64,000 nt of DNA from JALHOP01 sp964484195 (GCA_964484195.1 CAZAER010000019.1:1-64000), one strand, 5' to 3'. Shown: positions 51,997 to 60,815, counted from the stretch's first letter. The notes: generated by a model from the sequence alone, not told the origin. Numbers and translations: made by a program.

Positions 51997-53511
51997 ATGA
52001 CCGCGCCCATCCTCGGCATCGACCTCGGAACCACCAATTCTTGCGCGGCGCTCGCGGACGACACTGGAAACGTCCGCCTGATTCCCTATCGGGGTGGCGA
52101 GTTCACCATCCCTTCGATCTACGCCATCGACGACAAGGGCAACGAGCTGGTCGGCTACGAGGCCAAACGCCAGTGGCAGCTCAATCCGAAACGCACCGTT
52201 CACGGAGCCAAGCGCGTCATGGGTATGCGCTATGCGTCCGACGTCGTGCAGCGCATGCGTGCCGCGGTCACCTACGAGATCGCGGCCGGCCCGGACGGGG
52301 AAGCGCTCGTCGTGCTCGACGGCAAGACCTTCAAGATCCACGAAGTCTCCGGAAAGATTCTCGCCAAGGTCCGCGATGTCGCGAGCGCGAATCTCGGTGT
52401 GAAGATCACCCGGGCCGTGGTCACCGTACCCGCGTACTTCAACGACCTGCAACGCCAGGCGGTCTACGAGGCGGGAAACAGCGTCGGTCTCGAGGTCGTC
52501 CGCATCATCAACGAGCCGACGGCGGCCGCTCTGGCGTACGGCGCGCGCCGCAGCGTCAACGAGATGGTCGCGGTCTACGATCTCGGCGGCGGTACCTTCG
52601 ACATCAGCGTCATCTCGATTCGTGACCGCACCTTCGAGGTCAAATCGACCGGTGGCGACGTCTTCCTCGGCGGACTCGACTTCGACGAGGCGATTATCCG
52701 CTACGTGCTCTCCGACTTCCGCGCCAAGCACGACATCGACCTGTCCGCGGATCCCATCGCCATGCAACGCCTGCGCGACGTCAGTGAGCGCATCAAGATC
52801 GACCTATCGAGCCGCTCGGAAGTGCCGCTCCTCATCCCCTTCGTCACCACCAATCGCACCGGCAAGCCGCTCGACATCAACATGGTCATGCGGCGCGAAG
52901 AGCTCGAGGTGCTGACGCTCCCCCTGGTCGACAAGACGTTCGAGACCTGTGCCCGCGTCATCGAAGAAGCGGGCACCACGCCCGAGAAGCTCGATCAGGT
53001 CATTCTCGTCGGCGGTCAGACGCGCATGCCGGCGATTCAAAAGCGCATCGCCGACTTTTTCGGCCGGGCGCCCTCCAAGATGGTGCATCCCGACGAGTCG
53101 GTGGCCATCGGCGCCGCGCTCTACGCCTGGTCGCTCGAGTCGCAGTCACCGCTCAAGCTCACGCTCCTCGACGTCTTGCCGATGGCGATCGGCATCGAGA
53201 CGGCCCACGGCACGCTGCACAAGCTCTTCGAGCGCAACAGCGCCGTGCCCAACCGCAAGGCGTTCGTGTTCACGACGCACAAGAACAACCAGAAAGATCT
53301 GGTGATGCGCCTCTACCAAGGCGACAAGGAACGTGCCCGCGATAACGTATTGCTGGGAGAGTTCACGTTCGCTGGTCTACGCCCAGGCGAGGCGGGCAGC
53401 GTCCGGGTCGAGGTGGTCTTCGACGTGAGCCTCGAGGGCACCTTGTCGCTCAATGCGCGCGACGTGGCGACGGGTCAGGTCATGCAGCAATCCGTCCGCT
53501 TTCGCGAATGA
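51997..53511 (+). CDS. Hsp70-family chaperone-like ATPase, short form
   Basis: 504 aa, shorter than DnaK (about 640). The actin-like nucleotide-binding domain is complete (GIDLGTTNSCAAL, VVTVPAYFNDLQRQAV, YDLGGGTFDIS, VGGQTRMPAIQK); a beta-type substrate-binding domain follows (about 390-504) but the helical lid is missing. No DnaJ or GrpE gene is near. Myxobacteria carry many such diverged Hsp70s. Its stop overlaps the ATG of a lipoprotein gene by 4 bp. Confidence 0.9.
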   Translation: MTAPILGIDLGTTNSCAALADDTGNVRLIPYRGGEFTIPSIYAIDDKGNELVGYEAKRQWQLNPKRTVHGAKRVMGMRYASDVVQRMRAAVTYEIAAGPDGEALVVLDGKTFKIHEVSGKILAKVRDVASANLGVKITRAVVTVPAYFNDLQRQAVYEAGNSVGLEVVRIINEPTAAALAYGARRSVNEMVAVYDLGGGTFDISVISIRDRTFEVKSTGGDVFLGGLDFDEAIIRYVLSDFRAKHDIDLSADPIAMQRLRDVSERIKIDLSSRSEVPLLIPFVTTNRTGKPLDINMVMRREELEVLTLPLVDKTFETCARVIEEAGTTPEKLDQVILVGGQTRMPAIQKRIADFFGRAPSKMVHPDESVAIGAALYAWSLESQSPLKLTLLDVLPMAIGIETAHGTLHKLFERNSAVPNRKAFVFTTHKNNQKDLVMRLYQGDKERARDNVLLGEFTFAGLRPGEAGSVRVEVVFDVSLEGTLSLNARDVATGQVMQQSVRFRE

Positions 53512-54026
53512 GACGCGCGGGGCTGGTGCTTGGGCTCTTGGTGGCGGCGTGCGCCAAACAGGTGGCGCTCGGGGAGACGTGTGCCGAGACCAAGGAGTGC
53601 GGCAAGGGCGCGGATTGCTATCGCGGGATTTGTACGCCGCTTTGCGCAGATGACGGCGAGTGTGATGGGGAGCTGGTGTGTGCGAGGCATCATTGTTTGC
53701 TCGCGACGGGTGAGCCGCGCCGAAAGGTCGATGACCGATCGCCGATTGCCGATGACCGATTGCCGAAAGCCGATGGCCGATCGCCGAATGCCGATGACCG
53801 ATTGCCGAAAGCCGATGACCGATTGCCGAATGCCGATAGCCGATTGCCGAGCGCCGATGACCGCCCCCGCCGCCCCGGTTTACGGAGCACCGCGTCATCC
53901 GAGCCCCCCCTCGATCCGACCGTCCTAACGGCCGAGCTCAAGGCCATCCGTGCCGAGCTCGAAAGTCTTCGCAAAGAACAGCAGCGGATAAATGAGGCGA
54001 TCACCGACCTCAGGGCGCGACAGTAA
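53508..54026 (+). CDS. Cys-rich lipoprotein with tandem-repeat linker
   Basis: 172 aa. Lipoprotein signal with lipobox VAAC, then a compact Cys-rich module (about residues 24-65; CAETKECGKGADC, then ICTPLC and CDGELVC) like those widespread in myxobacterial surface proteins. Residues 77-118 are six 7-residue repeats (DRLPKAD type) encoded by 21-bp DNA repeats. A charged coiled coil ends the protein (AELKAIRAELESLRKEQ). Start coupled to the Hsp70 gene (ATGA), suggesting co-expression. Confidence 0.8.
   Translation: MRRAGLVLGLLVAACAKQVALGETCAETKECGKGADCYRGICTPLCADDGECDGELVCARHHCLLATGEPRRKVDDRSPIADDRLPKADGRSPNADDRLPKADDRLPNADSRLPSADDRPRRPGLRSTASSEPPLDPTVLTAELKAIRAELESLRKEQQRINEAITDLRARQ
53736..53861 (+). 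repeat. Six 21-bp tandem repeats built on CCGAT-N-GCCGA
   Basis: Six units of exactly 21 bp (CGATTGCCGAAAGCCGATGAC type), in frame with the lipoprotein gene. Sequence core is shared with the 30-bp repeats at 50653-50802, read there on the other strand. Confidence 0.92.
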
Positions 54027-54149
54027 CCACCTCTCCGAGCCGTTTTAGCGGGTTCCACCGAAATCGCGGTGGGTAAAGACCCACACTGTCCACCAACCAG
54101 CCACAGCCCAGGTCGTTTATGTTCCCTCAAGCACGAGAGGGTCACCGCC

Positions 54150-55025
54150 ATGACCTTGGTTACGGGCGATACGACGACAGCACCTGCGAGTCCTGAAGGT
54201 CTCCATGCCGGCAGCTCGAAGGCATCCGGGGAAGCTCCGGAAGCTCACGAGCGAACGGCCGTGAGCCGACAAGCCGCCGAGCGCAGCACCGGTCGCGCGC
54301 GTCGAGTCACGCAGCCGGTCGATCAGTGGAGCACGAGCAACACCCCGCGCCCACACGAGCGAGCGGCGCCGGTGGCGAGCGGCACGGGCAGTCACCAAGG
54401 CGAGTGGCGCTCGGAGCCACCCGCGGTGCCAGGACGACAGCATAGCGACCTCACGTCAGGTGACAACACCACCATGGTGGACCAAAACGGACAGAGCGTG
54501 CGTACCCTCGAAGAACCGCTGCAGCAGACCAAAGCCCAGTCGTTCATCCCCAGCGAGCAACTTCCGCTCGCCGACATGGACACGGCCGATGCAACCCGCT
54601 ACTTCAAGCACCTCGACACCGCTTTCGCGGACATCGACGCGCATCGCGGCGTCATGCACGGCCCGATGCAGTGGCCGCAGCCCGACACCGAGGCCGGCCA
54701 AGAGCGTGTCGAGGGTCTGATCTCGAAGCTGTTCCGTCCCAAGGAGCGCCCCGAGAGCGCGTACACGACGCTCATCCTCTACATGCCGTCGCCGGACGAC
54801 CCGAAGCGACTCGAGAAAATCGCCGGCTTCGCGGTCGCGGTGTCGCGTCAGCTACGTACTATGGTCGAGCAGGGTGCCCTGCCCCTCGCCACCGCCACCG
54901 TGTTGCACCAGTCGCTGGCGCGTCACGCGGCCGCAGGCTCGCACCCGAAAGATGCGCAGCAAATCACCCGAATGTTCGAGCGCAAGCGTCTCGAAGTGGT
55001 GAGCATCTCCGGCTCGTCGCGCTAG
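54150..55025 (+). CDS. Orphan protein with long Ser/Thr/Pro-rich N-terminus
   Basis: 291 aa from the ATG at 54150, preceded by GAGAGGG. Residues 1-130 are Thr, Ser, Ala, Pro, Gln rich and surely disordered; residues about 150-285 form a helical domain (DMDTADATRYFKHLDTAFAD, VEGLISKLFRPKE, LEKIAGFAVAVSRQLRTMVE). No signal peptide or membrane helix. No known family. The 123-bp gap upstream has no other feature. Its stop overlaps the convergent FmdB-like gene by 4 bp. Confidence 0.68.
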   Translation: MTLVTGDTTTAPASPEGLHAGSSKASGEAPEAHERTAVSRQAAERSTGRARRVTQPVDQWSTSNTPRPHERAAPVASGTGSHQGEWRSEPPAVPGRQHSDLTSGDNTTMVDQNGQSVRTLEEPLQQTKAQSFIPSEQLPLADMDTADATRYFKHLDTAFADIDAHRGVMHGPMQWPQPDTEAGQERVEGLISKLFRPKERPESAYTTLILYMPSPDDPKRLEKIAGFAVAVSRQLRTMVEQGALPLATATVLHQSLARHAAAGSHPKDAQQITRMFERKRLEVVSISGSSR

Positions 55026-55339
55026 TCGCTTTTAGCGGACGCCTTGGTCTTCTTGCTCTCGGCCTTGTCGGCTTTGGTGTCGCTCTTGGTCTCCGACTTG
55101 GACTCGCTGCTCGAGTCACTGTCGGCCTTCGACTTGCCGCCCTTCTTCTCTTTGTCCTTGCGGGAATAGTCGGTGATGTACCAACCCTCGCCCTTGAGCT
55201 GGAACGATGTCTGGCTCATGACGCGCTCGATGCGCTTGCTTCCGCAGTGGGGGCACTTGGCAGGACCGGGGTCGGACATGCGCTGCATGACCTCGGTCAT
55301 CTTGTGGCACTTCTTGCACTCGTACTCGTAAATCGGCAT
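55022..55339 (-). CDS. FmdB-family zinc-ribbon protein with charged tail
   Basis: 105 aa. FmdB-type zinc ribbon at the N-terminus (MPIYEYECKKC, then KCPHCGSK). Residues about 58-105 are a low-complexity Ser/Lys/Asp/Glu tail. Putative regulatory zinc-ribbon proteins of this family are small and poorly characterised. Start codon is 13 bp from the divergent lnt gene; on its own strand a TTGACG with CATAGA 18 nt later may be the promoter, again within 10 nt of the ATG. Confidence 0.85.
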   Translation of the reverse strand: MPIYEYECKKCHKMTEVMQRMSDPGPAKCPHCGSKRIERVMSQTSFQLKGEGWYITDYSRKDKEKKGGKSKADSDSSSESKSETKSDTKADKAESKKTKASAKSD

Positions 55340-55352
55340 AGCGGGCGCATCT

Positions 55353-57020
55353 ATGCGGGACGCGAAACAGCAGCGTCAAGCGCTCCTTGCGGTTGCCTCG
55401 GGCGCTGGTTACGCCATCGCATGGCCGGGCTACGAGCAGTGGTTCCTGGCTTGGCTCTGCTTCATCCCGTTGCTTTGGGTGCTCGACGATCCCGGGCTCG
55501 GTAAGCGCCGCGCCCTCGTCTTCAGCTGGCTGGGCGGTCTCACCGCTCACCTGATGGGCTACTACTGGATCGCCGGCATGCTCCGGAACTTCGGTCACCT
55601 GCCCTGGCCGCTCGCGATCTTGGGCTACGTGCTCTTGTGCCTGGCTCAAAGCTCGCTGTTCGGCGGCTGGGGCCTGCTCACGTACGTGCTGTCGCAACGT
55701 CTGCGCGTACCTCTCGTGTGGTCGGCACCGGTGGCCATGGTCGTCGTCGAGTGGCTCTACCCGGCGATCTTTCCCAGCTACTTCGCGAACTCGCAGTACC
55801 GTCAGACCGTCGTCGTTCAGAGCGCCGATATCTGGGGGGTGCTGGGGATCGGCTTCATGCTGATGCTCAGCTCGGCGGTGATCTACCAAGTGCTGGCGCG
55901 CGTCGTCCGCGGGCGCGGACAGATGCCGCTAGCGTCGGGGATCGCGCTCATCGTCCTGGTCATCTTCGACATCGTCTACGGCGCGGCGGCGCTCTCGAAC
56001 ATCGACGATACCGTGGCGGTCGCGCCCAAGAAGATCCGCATCGGCATGGTGCAGACCAACATGGGCATCTACGACAAGACGCAGCGGCCTTCGGAAGGTC
56101 TGCGCCGTCACCGTGAACAGTCGCTCGAGGTCGAACGCCAGGGCGCGGAGCTCATCGTCTGGCCCGAGTCGGGCTACTACTATCCCATCCGCGACGGCAC
56201 GACGAACGTCGCAGGGCAGGTGTTGGGCCCCATCTCGACGCCGCTCATCTTCGGCGGCTTGCGGGTGGCGAAGAGCGACGACGGCGAGCGCGAGGTCTGG
56301 AACACGGCGTTCATGACCGACGCCGGCGGCAACATCCTCGGCACCTACGACAAGACGTATCTGCTCGCCTTCGGCGAGTACCTGCCTTTCGGCGACTGGT
56401 TTCCATGGCTCTATGAGCTGTCGCCGAACACCAGCAAGTTCAATCGTGGCACGCACACGCGGCCGCTCGAATACGATGGTGTGAAGTACGGCATCCTCAT
56501 CTGCTACGAAGACCTGCTTCCGGCCTTCGTCATGAAGGTGATGGAGAGCCAGCCCGACGTGTTGGTCAACATCACCAACGACGCCTGGTTCGGCGCATCG
56601 CGCGAGCCGACCATCCACTTGGCGATGGCGACCTTCCGCTCCATCGAGCATCGTCGCTTCATGGCGCGGTCGACCAACACCGGCATCAGCGCTTTCATCG
56701 ACCCCGCCGGGCGGATCCTCGAGCAGACACCGGTGTTCGCTCGAGCGAACACGGTCCACGAAGTGGCATCCCTCCAGGTGCGCACCATCTACAGCCGCAT
56801 CGGTGACCTGCTCGGCTGGCTGTGCTTGGCGCTCGTGCTCTACTGGTTCTGGCCGATGTTCAAGACGGCGTACCGCAAGATTCGCAAGCTACCGGCGCAG
56901 CTCAAGGAGCCGCGAGAACCCGCTCCGTCTTCAGGGCTCGACGATCCCGACGAGAGCTCGCCAACTCCGAGCTCGCGACTAACGCTTCGGCGACCGCGAC
57001 GAGCTCGCCGCCGTCGCTGA
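55353..57020 (+). CDS. lnt: Apolipoprotein N-acyltransferase
   Basis: 555 aa. Adds the third acyl chain to lipoproteins at the inner membrane. Six to seven N-terminal helices and a carbon-nitrogen hydrolase domain with the Glu-Lys-Cys triad: WPESGYYY, TYDKTYLLAFGEYLPFGDWF (core YDKTYLLAFGEYLP) and ICYEDLLP. A last membrane helix near the C-terminus (LLGWLCLALVLYWFW). The final 39 residues are Arg/Pro rich and lie in the 119-bp antisense overlap with truB. It fits the several lipoproteins in this window. Confidence 0.93.
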   Translation: MRDAKQQRQALLAVASGAGYAIAWPGYEQWFLAWLCFIPLLWVLDDPGLGKRRALVFSWLGGLTAHLMGYYWIAGMLRNFGHLPWPLAILGYVLLCLAQSSLFGGWGLLTYVLSQRLRVPLVWSAPVAMVVVEWLYPAIFPSYFANSQYRQTVVVQSADIWGVLGIGFMLMLSSAVIYQVLARVVRGRGQMPLASGIALIVLVIFDIVYGAAALSNIDDTVAVAPKKIRIGMVQTNMGIYDKTQRPSEGLRRHREQSLEVERQGAELIVWPESGYYYPIRDGTTNVAGQVLGPISTPLIFGGLRVAKSDDGEREVWNTAFMTDAGGNILGTYDKTYLLAFGEYLPFGDWFPWLYELSPNTSKFNRGTHTRPLEYDGVKYGILICYEDLLPAFVMKVMESQPDVLVNITNDAWFGASREPTIHLAMATFRSIEHRRFMARSTNTGISAFIDPAGRILEQTPVFARANTVHEVASLQVRTIYSRIGDLLGWLCLALVLYWFWPMFKTAYRKIRKLPAQLKEPREPAPSSGLDDPDESSPTPSSRLTLRRPRRARRRR

Positions 57021-57831
57021 CCAGGGCAACCGTCGCACCTTCACCGAAGGTCGGCGTATCGAGGGCGCGCAGATCGGCGACACAGAGCTGGTAGCCACTG
57101 GTCACCATCTTCACGACGCCGATGGGCAGCGCGATGGTCGGCAGATCCGAGAGCGCCCGCGATAGCGGCAAGAGGCGCGTCTTTACGAGCGATGGGTCGT
57201 CCGCCAGGGCTTCGAGCGAGACAGCGTCGTCGATCTTGAAGCTGCCGGCGGCGGTTCGGCGCAGCATGGTCAAATGCGCTCCGCAACCGAGCGCATCACC
57301 GATATCGGCGGCGAGCACGCGCACGTAGGTACCGGCGGAGCACAACACGTCGACGGTGACCTCGGGGAGCTTCACATCGAGCACGTCGCAGCTGTGAATG
57401 GTGACGCGCTTGGCCTCGCGCTCGATGGTCACACCCTGACGCGCGAGCTCGTAGAGACGCTGGCCTTCGATCTTCTTAGCCGAATACATGGGCGGCGTTT
57501 GGTCGATGGTGCCGACGAACTTGGCGACCGCCTCGCGTACCTGCGATTCGGTGACGTTGACCGGCTTTTCGGAGGTCACGGTGCCTTCGGCGTCGAGCGT
57601 GTCGGTCGTCTGGCCGAGCTTGAAAGTGGCGAGGTAGCGCTTGTCGCCGCCGGTGAGGTAGCGCGCGAGCTTCGTGGCCTTGCCGAGCACCAACGGCAGC
57701 ACGCCGGTGGCCGCGGGGTCGAGAGTGCCGGTGTGACCGACCTTCTTCTCTTTGAGGATCTTGCGGACGCTGCTGACGATGTCGTGTGACGTCGGGCCGA
57801 CCGGCTTATCGATGATGAGGATGCCGTCCAT
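56902..57831 (-). CDS. truB: tRNA pseudouridine(55) synthase TruB
   Basis: 309 aa. Forms pseudouridine 55 in the T-loop of tRNAs. Family motifs: IDKPVGPTSHDIV, catalytic aspartate in GHTGTLDPAATGVLP, and YSAKKIEGQRLYELARQG. The C-terminal 40 residues are within the lnt overlap and are unlikely to be conserved. Follows rbfA by 12 bp, the usual rbfA-truB order, but infB and nusA are not adjacent. Confidence 0.94.
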   Translation of the reverse strand: MDGILIIDKPVGPTSHDIVSSVRKILKEKKVGHTGTLDPAATGVLPLVLGKATKLARYLTGGDKRYLATFKLGQTTDTLDAEGTVTSEKPVNVTESQVREAVAKFVGTIDQTPPMYSAKKIEGQRLYELARQGVTIEREAKRVTIHSCDVLDVKLPEVTVDVLCSAGTYVRVLAADIGDALGCGAHLTMLRRTAAGSFKIDDAVSLEALADDPSLVKTRLLPLSRALSDLPTIALPIGVVKMVTSGYQLCVADLRALDTPTFGEGATVALVSDGGELVAVAEALVASSELASSRRDRRALKTERVLAAP

Positions 57832-57843
57832 GGGGGAGCTCCC

Positions 57844-58326
57844 TTAACGCGACCGACGCTTGCCGGCGCCCTTCTTGCGAGCGGGGTTGCGGCTGGGGCG
57901 AGCCGCCGGCTTCTCGCTACGCAGCGATTGCACCGGCACCGGCGCCAGGTCGATGTGATCGGGGAGCTCGGTGTCGCCGTGCGCTGCGGCGGACAGCAGC
58001 GCATCGACGCGCGAGGCGTTCTCCAGCGTGGCGTCGATCTGGAAGCTGAAGGTCGGAGCGCTGCGCAGATCGAGGCGATGCGCGATCTCGCGACGCACGA
58101 AACCGGCGGCGGCGCGCAGGCCCTGGAGGGTGTTCTCGCGAACCTTGTCGTCGCCATAGACCGAGACGTAGACGCGGGCGATCTTCAGGTCGTCGGTCAT
58201 GCGCACTTCGGTCACCGTCGCAAAACCGATGCGCGGGTCCTTGAGCTCGTCGACCAGCATCTGGGCGAGCTCTTTTTGAACGAGCTGGCCAACCCGCTGA
58301 GCGCGCTTGTGTGCTTCGCCTGACAC
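57844..58326 (-). CDS. rbfA: Ribosome-binding factor A
   Basis: 160 aa from a GTG at 58326. Needed for maturation of the 30S subunit and 16S rRNA 5' end. The KH-like core (RVGQLVQKELAQMLVDELKD, then ARVYVSVYGDD and APTFSFQIDATLENASRVDALL, quoted as core FQIDATLENASRVDALL) matches RbfA. The last 40 residues are a basic Pro/Arg/Lys tail. Its upstream frame to 58641 is a shadow of coaE. Divergent from coaE, 42 bp apart. Confidence 0.9.
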   Translation of the reverse strand: MSGEAHKRAQRVGQLVQKELAQMLVDELKDPRIGFATVTEVRMTDDLKIARVYVSVYGDDKVRENTLQGLRAAAGFVRREIAHRLDLRSAPTFSFQIDATLENASRVDALLSAAAHGDTELPDHIDLAPVPVQSLRSEKPAARPSRNPARKKGAGKRRSR

Positions 58327-58368
58327 GGCGGGTGCGTAAACCCTGCGAACCGTCGTATTGTCAAGGCA

Positions 58369-58974
58369 ATGCGGATTATCGGCCTCACCGGCGGCATCGC
58401 CAGCGGCAAGTCGACGGTACACGCGATGCTCACCGAGCTCGGGGCACACGTCCTCGACGCCGATGCCATCTATCACGGGCTCATCGCGCCCGAGGGCAAC
58501 AAGCCGAGCGCGCTCACCGCCGCCATCGGCAAGCGCTTTCCCGGCGTCGTGATGGCCGACGGCACCCTCGACCGGACGGCCCTCGGCAAAATCGTCTTCA
58601 ACGACGACGGCCAGCGCCGGCAATTGAACGCCCTCACCCACCCCGCGGTGGCCGCCGCGTTCAAGGAACGCGTCGATGCCCTAGCCGCCGAGGGCGTCGA
58701 CACCGTCTTCTACGACGTCCCGCTGCTCTACGAGAACAAGCTCGAGAAGGGCATGGACGGGGTCATCGTCGTCTGGGTGCCACGCGACGTGCAGATCGCG
58801 CGCCTGATGGAGCGCGCTGGTATCGACGAAACGGATGCAAGAGCACGTCTCGCCTCCCAGATGTCGCTCGACGCCAAGCGCAAGCTCGCCGATTGGGTCA
58901 TCGACAACAGCGGTCGGCTATCTCGGACACGTCGGTTGCTGAACGAGGTCTGGCGCGAGCTAAACGGCGCCTAA
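58369..58974 (+). CDS. coaE: Dephospho-CoA kinase
   Basis: 201 aa. Final step of coenzyme A synthesis. P-loop GGIASGKST at the N-terminus, LDADAIYH and the lid region with DVPLLYENKLEKGMD. Start ATG has TATTGT ending 7 nt before it, so a leaderless transcript is possible, though CAAGG offers a weak ribosome site. The stop overlaps the convergent hydrolase gene by 4 bp. Confidence 0.94.
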   Translation: MRIIGLTGGIASGKSTVHAMLTELGAHVLDADAIYHGLIAPEGNKPSALTAAIGKRFPGVVMADGTLDRTALGKIVFNDDGQRRQLNALTHPAVAAAFKERVDALAAEGVDTVFYDVPLLYENKLEKGMDGVIVVWVPRDVQIARLMERAGIDETDARARLASQMSLDAKRKLADWVIDNSGRLSRTRRLLNEVWRELNGA

Positions 58975-60173
58975 GCGTGCGCCAGCGTTTGCAACGCATC
59001 GATGGCGACCGCCTGGAAGCGGACGTCGTGCTCGAAGACGTGTTGTTCGGTCTCGAGCTCGACGAGACGAGCGCTGTCGCCGAGCGCGGTGACCAGTGTT
59101 TTGCTGGCCGCAAAGCTCGCCAGCGGATCTTCGCGACCATGGATGATGACGATGCGTCCGAGCAGCGTGCGCGCCGACTTCATTTCGTCAGTCGCGGATG
59201 CGACATGCGCGTCGGCGCCCGTTATCGCGGACAGGCAGGCATGGGCATCGTCGAGCACGGCGTCTTGTGAGGTCTTGAGGGTCGGCACTCGGCCGAAGAC
59301 GAACCTAGGGATGCCCATCGCCGGCAAGGGAATGTCCTTGATGAACGGGATGCGGCTCGCGAGCCGCAGCGTCGTGTTGAGAATCGACTTCGTGGTCCCG
59401 AGGTAGGGGGCCTGCAGCACGGCGTCGATGCCCACAGGCATCCGAGCGCCTTCGAGCTTCATCTTGCCGGTGTCGTTCAAGTGCTTCGCCATGAGGGCTG
59501 CGGCGCCACCCATGCTGCTGCCGAGCAACATCACCTGCCCGAGCTCGGCCGCTTTCGCGCACACGGCGGCAACGTCACGCGCGATGCCGTGACCCGAGTC
59601 GAAGCCACCACGTTTGCCGCCCGCGGTGTGACCGATCCATTGGTGATCCATCAAAACCACGTGGTGGCCGAGGTCGGCGAGGACGCGCGCTTGCTCGTAG
59701 GCGCTGCGCCCCGAGCCCTGGAAGTACGGCGAGTAGACGATCACCTTGCCGGACGGCGTCCCGCGGGGGGTGAGGTGCTGGCAGAAGACGCGACGCGCCG
59801 GGATGTCGGGGCCACCTTCGACTTTGCCGGCGGCTTCCACGAAGAAGTCGCGAAGCTCGGCGGGCGAGCGCTCGAGGCGCGCCAGTTGAATGGCCTTCTG
59901 CGCCTCGAAGAGGCGAAAAGCGCCGACGTCCGTCGGTGCGATAGTCGTGAGCGCGCAAGCAAACGCCGCGCGGGCACCGGCAACCATGGCCTCGAGCTGC
60001 GCGCTGTACGCGTCGCGCGACATCCAGCCTTCGAAAGCCCGCGCCAAGCGATGAACTAGCGGGTTCTCGAAGGAACGCGCATGGAGGGCGCGCTCACCGC
60101 GAACGTCGTCGAGCTCGCGGCAGGTACCAGCCAGCTGCGCGTACGTGCCCCAGGAAGCGCGGGAGATCACCAT
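58971..60173 (-). CDS. Alpha/beta hydrolase-fold protein
   Basis: 400 aa. The nucleophile elbow is GSSMGG (in VMLLGSSMGGAAALMAKHL), with the oxyanion region YSPYFQGSG and a late acid/histidine pair IIHGREDPLAS and EQHVF. Similar layout to the large, membrane-associated ABHD18-like hydrolases. No signal peptide. Third gene of a three-gene minus-strand operon (gaps of 6 and 9 bp). The substrate is unknown. Confidence 0.83.
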   Translation of the reverse strand: MVISRASWGTYAQLAGTCRELDDVRGERALHARSFENPLVHRLARAFEGWMSRDAYSAQLEAMVAGARAAFACALTTIAPTDVGAFRLFEAQKAIQLARLERSPAELRDFFVEAAGKVEGGPDIPARRVFCQHLTPRGTPSGKVIVYSPYFQGSGRSAYEQARVLADLGHHVVLMDHQWIGHTAGGKRGGFDSGHGIARDVAAVCAKAAELGQVMLLGSSMGGAAALMAKHLNDTGKMKLEGARMPVGIDAVLQAPYLGTTKSILNTTLRLASRIPFIKDIPLPAMGIPRFVFGRVPTLKTSQDAVLDDAHACLSAITGADAHVASATDEMKSARTLLGRIVIIHGREDPLASFAASKTLVTALGDSARLVELETEQHVFEHDVRFQAVAIDALQTLAHA

Positions 60174-60182
60174 CGCCCGAGG

Positions 60183-60809
60183 TTATCGGGATCGATTCGG
60201 CCCGCGTTTCGCCAATGGAATCACGTATTTTTCGGCGCTTCGTGTGTCATCGAAGCTCACGACTTTCACGTCGACCAGGCCAGCCGCGATGGCCGCCTCG
60301 CGCGAGGCGGCTTCGGTCACCAGGGTGTCTTTGCCCTTCTCGCGGATCAGCCAGAGGGCTCCATCGTCGTGGAGCTGCTCGCGAAGGGCCTGCAAGTGGT
60401 CGAGATCGCGCGGGGTGTAGGCCGTGAAGAACATGATCGTCTCTTGGCCTTTGGGCTTGCGGGTTACGCTGGTGCCACGGGTGCCCAGCTCTTCTTCGAA
60501 GTCCGGGTCCTCGAAGCCCACGACGCAGACCCGCGCTCCCTTGGTGATGCCGAGCTTGTCCAGGCGGGTCTTGGGATTGGCGATCGAGCGCCCCCATTTG
60601 GCCGCTTGGTCACCGAGCTCGAGTGCCATGGGGCCGGTGCTGGTCGCCAGGGTGAGCCAGCCGCCCTCGATGCTCGCGATCTTCATGCCGTTGAGTGGCA
60701 GCTTGCGCGGCGGATCGGTGCGGATCTCGAGATGGGTGCTTTCGAGATAGACGTCGACGACCTGGTTCGTACCGCTAAAACGGACACGACAGCGGGCTTC
60801 ACGTCCCAT
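60183..60809 (-). CDS. PilZ-like plus DUF3052-like protein
   Basis: 208 aa. The first 70 residues form a small beta-barrel-like region (CRVRFSGTNQVVDVYLESTHLEI), possibly a degenerate PilZ-type fold but without an RxxxR motif. Residues about 85-200 match the DUF3052 pattern: LGITKGARVCVVGFED, TIMFFTAYTPRDLDHL, ALWLIREKGKDTLVTE and AGLVDVKVVSFDDTRSA. No known activity. Middle gene of the operon 61994 to 58971. Confidence 0.7.
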   Translation of the reverse strand: MGREARCRVRFSGTNQVVDVYLESTHLEIRTDPPRKLPLNGMKIASIEGGWLTLATSTGPMALELGDQAAKWGRSIANPKTRLDKLGITKGARVCVVGFEDPDFEEELGTRGTSVTRKPKGQETIMFFTAYTPRDLDHLQALREQLHDDGALWLIREKGKDTLVTEAASREAAIAAGLVDVKVVSFDDTRSAEKYVIPLAKRGPNRSR

Positions 60810-60815
60810 GGGCTC

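Noticed and set aside
53377..53898. Minus-strand open frame with SAIGHR-type repeats
   Set aside because: It reads the 21-bp DNA repeat on the opposite strand of the lipoprotein gene; apparent protein repeats are a by-product of the DNA repeat.
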